Of a stretch of DNA of 64,000 bases, positions 11,430 to 23,086 are shown piece by piece. The DNA comes from Artemia franciscana (lineage: Eukaryota; Arthropoda; Branchiopoda; Anostraca; Artemiidae), in contig NC_088871.1 of NCBI RefSeq assembly GCF_032884065.1, forward strand, positions 17,914,472-17,978,471, in the 5' to 3' direction. The notes under the pieces are model-generated. The model made no database searches. It worked only from the letters and a program-made list of their open reading frames with translations, and was not told where the DNA came from. Made by a program: the position numbers and the translations under genes. Position 1 is the stretch's first letter. Each line of letters opens with the position of its first letter.

Positions 11430-12030
11430 CTAAATACCCCGCTCTTCACACTAAAGTTTTTGGGTGCTTTTAAAAAAGCTTCTTATTCTTTTAATTAGAC
11501 GGCCCTTGTGTTTGAAGAGTCGTTCTTAGAGAATCTGGACGAAAAGTCAAATTTTAGCGCAAAGAGCGAGGTATTGTGGAGGGAGCAACACTCCTCTTAT
11601 ACGTAGTAATTTCTGTTCGCTATAAATCTTAATGTCGCTCCTTACTTTCAGTTGAAAAACTTGTTTTTCTTATTTAATTTCTGATCACTTTTTAAGTAAT
11701 GCTGAATAATCTTGCTCCACCTCCTTAGATAGTTTCCTTCCCCAACATAAAATCCCTCCATAAAAATTTTCTCCGACATAAAATATCCCCTCCCACCAGG
11801 AAAATTCACCCCATACAATAACATTATCGCTGAAAATTCCCGCTGGAAAATTTCTTGCGGACGATTCCACCTGAAAAGTTCTCAGTTCGCTTCCATTTTA
11901 AAAAGACTTTAATTTCTAATTGCTTTTCATATTATGCCAGAAATCCCCTCATTGGAGAATTTTTCTCGGAATCCCCCCCTCAGGTGAAAGTTGCTCCCGC
12001 AGAAAGTTTTGTCTTGGCATCATTTTTGCG
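11430..12030 (+). repeat. Dominant repeat family, fold-back part and body fragment
   Basis: GCGCAAAGAGCGAGGTATTG, then a stretch like the right fold-back arm (TCGCTCCTTACTTTCAGTTG), then the AAAATCCCTCC/GGAAAATTCACC-type body. The left arm is reduced to about 25 bp near 11440 (ATACCCCGCTCTTCAC). No terminal stem-loop. Confidence 0.55.
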
Positions 12031-12555
12031 TACTTTTAAATTAAATAGAATCTAAGAAAAAAGATAATGACAAGAAAGTGTCCTTTTAAATTATCGAGCT
12101 AAACTGAGGGTTATAGAGATATTTATTCTGAGAAATTACTTTCTTGTCCTTGCGTGTAAAACTGATTCATATTTTGAGTTTCTAATTTATTTTTTACGCT
12201 ATGACGAACAAAAACGGGAAAAGTGTTTTTTTTTGTTTTGTTTTTGTTTTTTACAATTCAGTTCGGATATTCATTCAGTGAACACCTCTTGTGTTCTGAG
12301 AGAATTATCAGTGGGAAAAATCAGTTTTTGGTTATATTGACTGTGTGTTTGAACTATTTTATTTTGACTGGATTATGGATTTTATTATGAATTTCTGAAT
12401 ACAGTAAATAATTTAACAGGCTGTACAATTCACTAGGCGACCATTCCAATAAAGTGATCGCCACTGCATTCCATGGGCCTACCCACGTTAAGATAAGTTT
12501 CTTTTTGGATCATTTATATATAGGCCTAAATATTTTTTGGATCATTGGTTTAAAA

Positions 12556-12861
12556 ATGGTGGAGTTCAAGAAGGGGGACTTAGCTTTGGTGAATTTCAAA
12601 GGATAGCAACTTCGGCCAGTTCGTATTTTAAATGTTATTAAGTCAAAAGAATATATACTTAAGTTACCCGTTTTTCGCAACGGATCTCATGCTTTTCGTG
12701 TATTGATAGCTGCGAATCTTGTATCTTTTGAAGATATCTATGTCGACGCTTCGAAGCGAATACACAAGGGCGCGAATCACGCCTTTCGAGAAAACGAGAG
12801 CAATCCAGACATTTATTTACCTCGAATTTGTCAGGAAAAGCGATGGAAAAGTCTCGAGTAA
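12556..12861 (+). pseudogene. Small frame upstream of the LINE ORF1
   Basis: A frame of about 100 codons with a single in-frame TAG at 12604. It begins MVEFKKGDLALVNFKG and continues with RPVRILNVIKSKEYILKLPV, a small-barrel-like pattern (basic, alternating beta residues). It ends at TAA 12859-12861, overlapping the next frame (ATG 12843) by 19 bases. I do not recognise the family. Confidence 0.4.
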
Positions 12862-13100
12862 AACAGCTACTATTTCGAGCAATGCCTCAGCTCTCCACTG
12901 TTCCCACACAAGCTGAGTTGGACAAAATTCGTTCTGACATTTTTAAAGTCATTGAAAAAAAAAAGGTTCAAGAAAAAGTTGCTGAATCAGCCGACCTAAA
13001 ACCACAAAATTTTGTTGACACGGAACTGATTGTTTCGCAAATTATGACTCAATTACCCTCGAGTATAGTGGGAAGTTCCAAAAAGTGCAAAATTTTTTAA
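12843..13100 (+). pseudogene. Helical frame, likely N-terminal part of LINE ORF1
   Basis: It has 85 codons, from MEKSRVKQLLFRAMPQLSTV to SSKKCKIF and a stop. It is predicted helical with many Lys and Glu. Its place upstream of the FP-like ORF1 domain suggests the same element. An internal methionine further upstream in the same frame (12828 region) is not needed. Confidence 0.4.
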
Positions 13101-13477
13101 ACAGTTTGAGAAGTCCGATTCAGTGTCTGGAGCGTAGATTTGAGAGTATTTAGCAAAAATTTGATGATTTGTAACAGGAGAAGCTTCTTGATTCGTCGGT
13201 GTTCTTAGGTGTAAAGCAAAATCCCGAGACTAATCTAAGCTCAAAAATACGCAACGTTAAACAACGAATGGGAGTCAGCAGTGTTTCATCTACACATGTG
13301 TTAGCGATGAATCAATTCAGCTCTTAAACGCCAGGTCAAATACGCAGACTCCAAGTACGGTGGCTCTGGTACTGGTGAAATTTGGGAACAAAGATATGGC
13401 TTACACAGTTTATAAAGCAAAATCAAAACTTACAATATCTGGTATTTTCGTTAGTGAATAGGTAAAAAAAAGGTAAA

Positions 13478-13793
13478 GGATACGGCATTAGACTTTACAG
13501 TCCGTACCGGCGGTGCTGATCTCCGTTTCTTGGCCCTTCAGCCAGGAAGTGCAATGGGGGGTTGGGGGCCAGCCATCCTGTGCTTTCGCACACCCTTCCT
13601 GTTTACCTTCCCCAGATTTCTCCAGGTACCCATTTAGAGCTGGGTTGACTCTGGCTAAGCTTACAGAGTCACGCCACTGACCCCCGTCCCAAACTGAAGA
13701 ATTGGGTACACTGGGATTCGAACCCGCGTCCTCTCAGGCAAGGGATCCCGAATCCAGCGCACCAACCCACTCGGCCAGGACGGCTCGGCCAGG
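13478..13793 (-). mobile_element. tRNA-derived SINE, copy 3, inside a LINE ORF1
   Basis: The head reads GTCCTGGCCGAGTGGGTTGG with box B GGGTTCGAATCCC, and the long variable-arm spacing suggests a Leu- or Ser-type tRNA ancestor. The outermost GTCCTGGCCGAG is present twice in a row. The 3' tail ends in a T/A-rich ACCTTTTTTTTAC. It separates two halves of a LINE ORF1 domain, so it inserted after the LINE. Confidence 0.82.
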
Positions 13794-14169
13794 ACCATTC
13801 TAGAGTGAAGAAATCGATACTAGAAAGTGCTAGAGATCGATTTGGTGCTAAGAAAGTTTGGACTGATCGCGGCCGCATTTTCAAACGAGAGCAAAATGAC
13901 TGAAATCCGTGCGAATCAGATCACTTTCGGACACCCTCTAAATCTTACAGTCGGTTTTGTTTGTTAGTTGTGTTTTTTTTCTCTGTTTCTTTTCCTTTTT
14001 CGTTGTGCATTCAGTTTTTTTTCTTTCGCCTTTCATTTGTTATTTATTTTTGAACTTCTTTCATTTTTTACTATGTTGAAAGTCAGTTTTATTTTCCTTT
14101 GTGATGTTGAATGGTGTTCAATCCTTAGCAAGATTTATGAATGGTCCTTTTCGTATTGAGGACCATTTG

Positions 14170-16640
14170 GAAACCAAAGTTGGTCGTAATGATTCACCCA
14201 TTGCAAATTTTAATATTTGCATCGAATCAGTGCTTAGCTCCTATTGTACCTAATAAACACAATTCTGCAGCTTAGACTTGGCTCAATTTTGCTACGGATT
14301 AATATTTGTTTTAGTGTTGATTTAAGACTTACCCCGTGGTTGCTTGTTTTTCAACCGAGTCGGACTTTCGCTTGGAATCCGCCAGTTTTTACACTGAGAT
14401 TAAAATTTCCGATTTAGTTCAAATTTAAGTTATGTACATAACTTAAGTACATAACTCTAAGCCTTGGTACTTTTAAGGATATGCACTAGAAGGCAGCCGG
14501 TTGCCTAACATGCAGAATTTGGGTCCCAAGCATGCTTGTAACTCTCAATGGCATCATTAAAAATTTTGTGGTAGCCACTATTCTCAACATAGTCGAAATA
14601 TCCTGAAAAACTACTTTTGTAGATGAAATGACCCAAGCGGCGGAAGTGGGAATGGTCCAAAATTATGTAAAGTGCACATTATCCGCAGATAAGATTTAAT
14701 AGAAAAAAGGCGGGTATGTTTGTTGTTGGCTGTCTGATACACTTGAAACCTCTTGGTTATTCTTTTTAAACCAAGGGAACCTTAAAGCTTTGTGAAGGAT
14801 GGACATGGTGTTCAATATGCATTTTTGAGCCAAAGGGGCCCAACTATATGAAAAAGTTAGGCTGCGGTCAAGAACCAACCGAAAATTGGACCCACGAATG
14901 GGCCAGAATACTTTTTTATTCCAACAAGATTGAAACTTGCATTCATCCCAAGAATGCATATAAATTATAAAATACTTGGTATACTCAAAAATGGGATCCA
15001 AAATCAGGCCAAAATGCTATACTTTCTAGCAGCCAGATTAATCGTACACAATTTTTTGTGTTTCTTTAAATTCTATTGTGCTTTGAGCAAAATTTCTTCT
15101 TATTGTCTATTAGCGTCGTTTCTTCAAATAGAGTATTGAGTTGCGGAAAATCACATCAATATTAACCTAAGTTTTATAGTATTCCTAACCTAACCTAAGT
15201 TTCATAACATTCTACTAGACTTTAAACTTATATCTATTAGCTTGTTAATATGTGTGATGTAAGGTTTTTTGGTTATCACTTTCAGTAATAAGATAGTCCC
15301 AGTTTTTTTCTTTAACCTCGTTTATTTTATATCTAATTATACCAACATGATCCTAGAAACTATTCGAATTATATTTAATCTTATTTTTGTGAAAGTGTTG
15401 GTTCGTATCCGTCCTTAAAACTGATTATAAAAATTTCCCACCCTTTTTTGATGTTCTGGAAATGAATTAACCTGGATATGACAAAATCTCTGAGGCGAGG
15501 AAAAAGTTGGCTGGAGAATGAGTTACTACGTCACACAGGAGTCATGCAGTTTTGTTTTTTCCAGGCAAGCTATATTCGTAGCTGGACAGGGATTCCAGCT
15601 AAAATTCAGTCTCCGTACAGGGTTTACATTAGTGTGTTGCTCGCAAGGTAATTGTGCTTTATTATTTTGTTACTATCAAATTCTTTTCAAAAACACTTTT
15701 AAAAAAATAGGATTTTGTGAAGGATTCTTTGAACTTCTGAGCCGAGAAATAGGGTTGTGAGGAAACGTTGAGACAAAAGGCTAAATAATTGGAAGTGTGA
15801 AACCTTGTCTAAAATGTTATGTCTATCATTATGTAACATGATATAAAGATATGGTTTTTCATTACGATCAACTGAAGGTACTAGTGAGTAAAATAGGAGG
15901 GAGGGAACGCAAGACAAGTGGAGGAATTTTAGAGCCAAAAAAAAATTCTATAGAATTTTCGTAAATTTGGCATTACCATGGAATAAATATCTTATGAAGA
16001 CAAGTCATACTACAAAACGGCTATATAGACGCTGTATTTGTTATTAGTTATAGAATGATCCAAAATGAAATCTGAAAAGTAATAACTTTTCAAATTTAAG
16101 GACTTTTTATATGGCTAAGATTCTTTTTTTTTGTAAACATAGGCCTAGAGGGTACATTTTCGAAAATATTAGTTTTAGAAAGTAAATACGTTAGTACTAC
16201 AGAGACGAGAGGAAGAGGGATTTAAAAAATATTTTCACATAAAAAGTTTCACTTTTACTCTTTTTAATCTAGCCTCTCTTTGCACACTTAACCTCATTTG
16301 ACCTCATCACCTCATTTGTCACAACTTAAGGCCCTAGATATATAAAATTTAACCAAACACAAGTGGCAATTAATGCTTTATCATATTTTATATTGAGGAT
16401 ACAAGAGACAATGGTATACAGAAGTGCTCTTATTGATGATAAAAGTAAAATCATCATTAAGTAATGTTTAGAGTTAATTTGAAGATCGAACTTAGGAAGG
16501 GTAGCAACCTTCTGGTTAGTAATGACGTTGATAGACTACAAGACGAGAATTTGAGATGAACTTTCCAAAAACAGCAGGATACAAAACTGAAAAGTTTGGA
16601 ACTTGACAATATGGATGATGAATAAAATAATTGTAGGGGA
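14170..16640. other. Gene-free stretch
   Basis: No exon, element end or strong repeat seen. Small local palindrome near 14434 (AAGTTATGTACATAACTTAA). Confidence 0.5.
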
Positions 16641-16653
16641 AAATTTTAACGAG

Positions 16654-18760
16654 CTAGACGAAGAATATCTTAAATAGGAGAACTAGAAATGCAGCCAGGA
16701 ACATTACAGAAAACGCTCTAAGGCTTAAAGAAGGGTTTCCATGAAGTAGCTTCCATGATTGAACATAATAGCTCACCGCAGCACCCATCCACCTGAGACC
16801 AACAAAGCTCCTCCTCCGTACGCTCCTCTTCCATCCTAATCTATTTAAAGCCTCCCCCTTTACACACTCCCAGGAAGTTCCCATTTCTTCAAAATCTTTC
16901 TTTATGACATCCTTCCACATCAACCGCGGACGACCTGCTTTCCGTTTAGTCGTAGTCGGTACGCCAAAAAGGACAATCTTTGGCAATCTATCATCCTTCA
17001 TCCGTAGAACGGGCCCTACCAATCTCAACCTTTCTCTCATTACAGCCTTAGAAAGTGGGATTGAATCACTCTTTTCATACAGTCTACTGTTTGAAGTACG
17101 GTCAGTTAGCCGAATACCTAGAACGATCCGTAGGCAATTTCTCTGGAAAACATCTAGCAAATCTTCATTTGCTTTTCGAAGCGCCCATGCTTCAGAGCTA
17201 TAGTTGACAACTGTCTACACTGTAGTTTCCAGTATTCTAATCTTGGTTTGCACACTTATCTTCCTATTCTTCCGAACTTTTTTTAACTCTGAAAAAATAC
17301 TCTGAGCCTTGGCTATTCTACTTTTAACATCTTCACAGCTCCCACCGTCTTTACTAACAATACTACCAAGGTAAGTGAGGTTGTCCACCTGATCATTCTT
17401 TTCGTTACTAAGCGTCACCTTTTCATCTTCACTTATTCCTTCCTAGCCTTAGCGACTTAGTCTTCTTAACATTAATTTTCGGACCTATTCTAGGACCCTG
17501 AACGCGCAAAACCTCTAAAAGTTCATTCATTTTGCTCTCACTTCCATCTAGGATGGTTAAATCGTCACCATAATCTAAGTCCAGTAGAGTTTTCCTCACA
17601 ATTTGATTCTGTGGTCTATTGCCTTTCCTGTGCTTCTTAAGACGAAATCCCTCAAAATGATCCATACAAAGGGTGATAAAACACAACCTTGCTTATTATC
17701 GCCTGTTGCTTAGTCTCGTATATAGCACTAATCACTTTAATGTATTTGTCTGGTATAACATATAAGGTCAAGACCTTTGCTAAGGTTCTTCTATCAACAG
17801 AATCGAACACTTGATCATAATTTATAAAGCTGAGGACCAAACGTAACTCAGGCACTTATCAATTATTAACCGAAGAGTGATAATTTGGTCGACAAATTCT
17901 CTGCCTTTTCTAAAACCGCACTGTTCTTCTCTTAAAACTGTGTCTACAGTATTTCTCAGTCTAAAAAGTATCATATTACTAAGTAATTTGCTACCTACAG
18001 AGACCAGACTAATGTCTCGATAATTACGATACTCTTTCATATCACTTCTCTCATACAGTGGTTTGATTAAGTTTTCCTAAAGTCGCTAGGTACTTCCCTT
18101 TTTTTAAAATCATATTCATAATCTTCAGTAACTTATTTCTAACCTCAGAGCCGCCATATTTAAGAAACTCAATTACCACACTATCAGAACCTAGAGCCTT
18201 ATTTTTTTTTAATCCTTTTAATAATGTCCCTAATTCTTACTCACAAAACAAATCTTCCTTCAAATCCAAGGTATCACCAACTTTTTATATTCCTCTATAT
18301 ATTTTCCTGCAACTCTGTCACGGTTTAGCACATTCTCAAAATGTTCTACCCATCTCTCTTTAACCCTTTCCTTATCACTAATTGTAGCCCTATTCCTACC
18401 TTTAACTGGGACAAGTCCAGATTGACTACTCCCGCTCAGTTTATTAACATGCCAGTACAATGTTTTACTATTATGCCGTCTAGCTGCATCTTCCAGATCC
18501 TCGGCAATTTTATCCATGGCCTCCACTTCGCATCTCCGTGATTCTTATTTTAAAGCTTTCTTCACTTAATTTAAATTCTGTTTTCATATGAAATATCGCT
18601 CAGATATTTCTTGTACAAGCCCCTTCGCCTCACAATTAAACATAAAGCTTTTTCACTAATATTCCTAGCTGCGGTTCTAACTTTCTTTCCCGAGATACCA
18701 TCAGCAACTTCACAAATTGTTTTCCTAAAGTTGTTCCATCTATCTTCCACTAATACTTAC
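16654..18760 (-). mobile_element. RTE-like LINE, 5'-truncated reverse transcriptase
   Basis: In minus orientation, pieces of one reverse transcriptase lie in order: KKVRTAARNISEKALCLI (about 18690), AARRHNSKTLYWHVNKLSG, EEQCGFRKGREFVDQIITLR (about 17900), NYDQVFDSVDRRTL (motif A), LDYGDDLTIL (motif C, YGDD for the usual YADD), INVKKTKSLRL, LTYLGSIVSKDGG. The C-terminal stretch has RMKDDRLPK and KAGRPRLMWKDVIKKDFEEM. The pieces fall in several frames with stops, so it is a pseudogene. There is no endonuclease domain; the copy stops near 18760. GFRKGR-VDQI and YLGS-DGG are typical of the RTE clade. Confidence 0.82.
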
Positions 18761-19049
18761 TAACAACTTGTGGAGATATAATAGTTGTATGGAAAGCAAA
18801 CAGCAAATGCAAGCTTGAAAAAAAAAAAAAAAAAAATCAGCATAGCCCACCAAGCTAGCTTATCTTTGAAAACAGTTTTAGAACGCAACAAGAGAATTTG
18901 ACATCTGAAAACAGTCACAAAATCCCTGTAAATATACATAGCATAGAAACTAGTCATTAGATTTAGACGAAGACCACACTGCCTTTCCATCACAAACACC
19001 AAAAACAAGAAGAACAATAGGAAATTTTTTAAGACAGTGGGAAACAAAT

Positions 19050-19960
19050 TAGAATGAATATTTCGGCCCTATGTCCAAGGGCCGTCCTCGGCAATACAAA
19101 TAAGAAAAAACAACTTACGAGAGGATTAAATCAATAAAACTAAAATGAACAGTTTTTCAAAACAGTCCCAGCATCCTTACCTGAACGAAGTTCAACCAGG
19201 ACTGAAAAATAAATTGTTATGAAACGAGGCAATTCAATGAAATGAAAGAAAATGATTTAAAAACAGGTTTTTAATGCCAGCCTAGCTTTTTTCGCTGCTG
19301 ATCTTATATGTCTATTTGTGACAGGTTCTGTGTTAATATCTATTGGTTTTTTAAAATATTTTGCAATGTCATTTTTAATTAAATTTGTGTATAAAGCATT
19401 CAGTGAATATTCTCCTAAATCCCTATTTAAGGAAATATTATCATTAATCTTAAGTCTGATTTCAATTGCTTCTCGAACTACTTGCTTTATGCCTAGATCA
19501 TTGCTAATAATGGCGGATTCTTCAAAAAGTATTTTGTGCCTAGAATTTACGAAAACATGGCTACTTAAAGCAGATTCAAAAGAAACAGAAGTAATATTAT
19601 TAGAATTCAGAGCTTTGGTGATATCATCTTTATGTTGTTGTAGGCGTTTCTCGAAATTCTGGTGGGTTCTCCCTACATAGAATTTGCCACAGTCGCATGG
19701 CATTTGATAGATACCTCATTGGCGAGTGACTGGAGTCTTATCTTTACCAGAATTTAGGAGATTTACGATTTTCAAATTATTGGTAAATACAACATACAGA
19801 TTATTTTATGTGCATACTTTTTTAAGATTTCTAGTGATTTTTGGGGTATATGGGAGGTAAATTATGTTTTGGGGCTTATCGGGATTTTCACATGGTAAAT
19901 TATCGTTGATTTTATGGGAGGACCTAAATATTTTCTTCTTTACTTCACCTGATCTTTAGT
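19050..19960 (-). mobile_element. Penelope-like element, 3' part with GIY-YIG endonuclease
   Basis: A 148-codon minus frame (19703-19257) starts MPCDCGKFYVGRTHQNFEKR and continues QQHKDDITKALNS. C-x-CG-x-FYVGRT followed by R-x6-HK is the endonuclease signature of Penelope-like retroelements, which cut target DNA for reverse transcription. Further upstream the same strand shows IIYLPYTPKITRNLKKV, another family block. The 3' flank has the inverted pair GGCCC...GGGCC then GAAATATTC (19068-19100), common at ends of these elements. Most of the reverse transcriptase is missing, and the copy is broken at a few points. Confidence 0.75.
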
Positions 19961-20466
19961 GCTAAAATCATCTATACTGTTGCAAATTAAACAGCTGTTT
20001 TGATTATTACTTATTAAATCTTACCAATTAAAGAGCTTTTGTTATTAGTAGTTCCATATTGCTGCAAATTATAAAACTGTTTTGACTATTATTTCAAATT
20101 GCTGCCAATTAAACAACTATTTTCCCATTGTTGCCAATTAAACAGCTGTTTCAGTTACTATTTTTAAATGGTTGCCAATCAAACAGTTGTGTTAAATCAT
20201 TCATAAGTTATCAATTCATTTAAATAAATTTTAATGATTTTGAAGAAACAATCTAGGTTGATTTTCTAAAATGTAATCATGTTATTTAATGTATATACTG
20301 AAAATCTCAATGCAAATATAACAAGAGCTAAGAGCTCATATGGCACTTGTGACGAGGCGAGAAGAGCTAAGAGCCAAGAGATCATATGGTATGAGCTCTA
20401 ACAAAATTCTATGAATCAATAGATTGATTTAAAACGGAAAATAAGAGGCTTAATGCCGGTCAAGAT

Positions 20467-22930
20467 TTAAAATAAGAGCTCTGAGTCACAAAGTCCTTCT
20501 AAATATCAAAATTCATTAAGATCCGATCACCCACTCGTAAGTTATAAATACCTAATTTTTTCTAATTTTTCCTCTCCCTTTTGCCCCCCAGATGGTCGAA
20601 TCTGGGAAAACGACTTTATCAAGTCAAATTGTGCAGCTCCCTGACACGCCTACCAATTTTCATCGCCCTAGCACGTCCAGAAGCACCAAACTCGCCAAAT
20701 CACTGAACCCCTCCCCCCGACTCCCCCAAAGAGAGCGAATCCAGTACGATTCTGTCAATCACGTATCAAGGACATTTGTTTATTCTATCCACCAAGCTTC
20801 ATCCCGATTCCTACACTCCAAGTGTTTTTCCAAGATTTCCCCCTCCAAATCCCCACAATGTCAAAAGATCTGGTCGGGATTTGAAATAAGAGCTCTGAGA
20901 CATGAATTCCTTCTAAAAATCAAATTTCATTACGATCCGATCATCTATTCGTAAGATATAAATACTCCAATTTTCATATTTTCAAAGAATTCCGGTTCCC
21001 CCCTCCAACTCCCCCGAATATCACAGAATCTGGTCGGAATTTGAAATTAGAACTTCAAAGCACAAGATCCTTCTAAATATCAAATTTCATTAAGATCTGG
21101 TCACCCTTTCGTAAGTTACAAATACCTCTATTTTCAAAATTACCCCCCCCCCCCATTCCACCAAAGAGAGCAGATCCGGTCCAGTTATGTCAGTCACGTA
21201 TCTTAGACAGGTTTCTATTCTTCCCATCTAGTTTTATCCTGATCTTACCGCTTTAAGTATTTTCTAAGATTTCCGGTCCCCCCCAACTGCCCCCCCCCAA
21301 TTACGCATGATCCGGTTGAGATTTAAAATAAGATATCGGAGTTACGAGGTCCTTCTAAATATGAAGTTTCATGAAGATCCGATCACTCCTTCGTAAGTTA
21401 AAAATACGTCATTTTTCTTATTTTTCAGAATTAACCCCCCCCCCCCCGCAATTGACCAGATCCGTTCCAATTATGTAAATCACGTATGCAAGACTTCTGC
21501 TTATTTTTCCAACCAAGTTTCATCCCAATCCCTCCAATCTAAGCGTTTCCCATCATTTTAGGTCTCCCCACCCCAAACTTCCCCCAATGTCACCAGATCC
21601 GGTCAGGATTTAAAATAAGAGCTTTGAGACACGATATCCTTCTAAAAATCAAATTTCATGGAGATTCAATCACCCGTTCGTAAGTTAAAAATACCTCATT
21701 TTTTCTAATTTTTCAGAATTAACCCCCCCCCCCAACTACCCCAAAGAGAGCGGATCCGTTCTGGTTATGTCAATCATGTATCTAGGACTCGTGTTTTTTT
21801 TTCCACCAAGTTTCATCCCGATCCCTCCACTCGTTGGAGGTGTTTTCCAATTTTTAGTTTCTCCCTCCCAACTCCCCCCCCCCCCCAATGTCACCAGATC
21901 CGGTCGGGTTTAAAATAAGAGCTCTGAGCCACGATATCCTTCTAAATATCAAATCTCATTGAGATCCGATCACCCGTTCGTAAGTTAAAAATACCTCTTT
22001 TTTTTCAGAAATACCCCCCCCCCCCCAACTACCCAAAAGAGAGCGGATCCGTTCCGTTTATGTCAATCATCTATCTAGGGCTTGTGTTTATTTCCCCCCC
22101 CATGTTTCATCCCGATCCCTCCACTCTAAGTGTTTTCCAAGTTTTAGGTTTCCCCCTCCCAACTCCCCGCCCCCATCACCAGATCCGGTCGGGATTTAAA
22201 ATAAGAGCTCTAAGACACGATATCCTTCTAAACATCAAATTTCATTAAGATCCGATCACCCGTTCGTAAGTTGAAAATACCTCATTTTTCTAATTTTTAA
22301 GAATCACTCCCCCCCCCCCAACTACCCCAAAGAGAGCAAATCAGTTTCGATTATGTCAATCATGTATCTGGGACTTGCGCTTATTTTTCCCATCAAGTTT
22401 CATCCCGATCCCTCTACTCTAAGCGTTGTCCAAGATTTTAGGTTTCCCCCCTCCAACTCCACCCAATGTCATCAGACCCAGTCGGGATTTAAAATAAGAG
22501 CTCTGAGACACAATATCATTCCAAACATCAAATTTCATTAAGATCCAATCACCCGCTCATAAGTTAAAAATACTTCATTTTTTCTATTTTTTCCGAATTA
22601 ACCGGCCCCTACTCCCCCCCCCAGATGGTCAAATCGGGAAAACAACTATTTCTAATTTAATCTGGTCCGGTCCCTGATACACTTGCCAAATTTCATCGTC
22701 CTAGCTTACCTGGAAGTGCCTAAAGTAGCAAAACCGGGACTTTAGGTTTTCCCCCTCCAACTCCCTCCAATGTCATCAAATCCGGTTGGGATTTAAAATA
22801 AGAGCTCTGAGACACAATATCATTCCAAACATCAAATTTCATCAAGATCCAATCACCTGCTGATAAGTTAAAAATACTTCATTTTTTCTATTTTTTGCGA
22901 ATTAACCGGGCCCCCACTCCCCCCCAGATG
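20467..22930 (+). repeat. Tandem array, about 295-bp unit, nine copies
   Basis: The marker TTTAAAATAAGAGCTCTGAG recurs near 20467, 20879, 21042, 21310, 21607, 21908, 22193, 22487 and 22790. The last five spacings are 285-303 bp. Each unit also has AAATTTCATTAAGATCCGAT, a C-run of variable length, and AAGTTTCATCCCGATCCCT. The first units are truncated or rearranged; the last two are nearly identical, which suggests recent growth at the right side. Confidence 0.85.
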
Positions 22931-23040
22931 GTCAAATCGGGAAAACGACTATTTCTAATTTAATCTGGTCCGGTCCCTGATACGCTTGCCAAATTTCATC
23001 GTCCTAGCTTACCTGGAAGTGCCTAAAGTAGCAAAACCGG

Positions 23041-23086
23041 GACCGACAGACCGACAGACAGACCGACAGACCGACATACCGACAGA
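23041..23086 (+). repeat. (CCGACAGA)n microsatellite
   Basis: About six copies of GACCGACA-like units between the minisatellite core and the terminal hairpin of the element at 20338-23130. Confidence 0.9.

Larger units (their letters stand above)
12540..14160 (+). mobile_element. LINE remnant: ORF1-type region, split by a SINE
   Basis: The segment before the SINE contains a frame with VKFGNKDMAYTVYKAKSKLT and SGIFVSE; the segment after it contains VKKSILESARDRFGAKKVWT and DRGRIFKRE. Both belong to the FP/ORF1 domain of arthropod non-LTR retrotransposons (KSKL, IFV-E, ARDRFG, VWT-GRI). Upstream, 12843-13100 encodes a helix-rich segment, and 12556-12861 holds a further small frame. No reverse transcriptase is seen downstream. 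The frames are interrupted, so the element is dead. Confidence 0.6.

Noticed and set aside
20592-22541. Several Ser/Pro/His-rich open frames at 20-22.5 kb
   Set aside because: They are translations of the 295-bp tandem units and recur with each unit.
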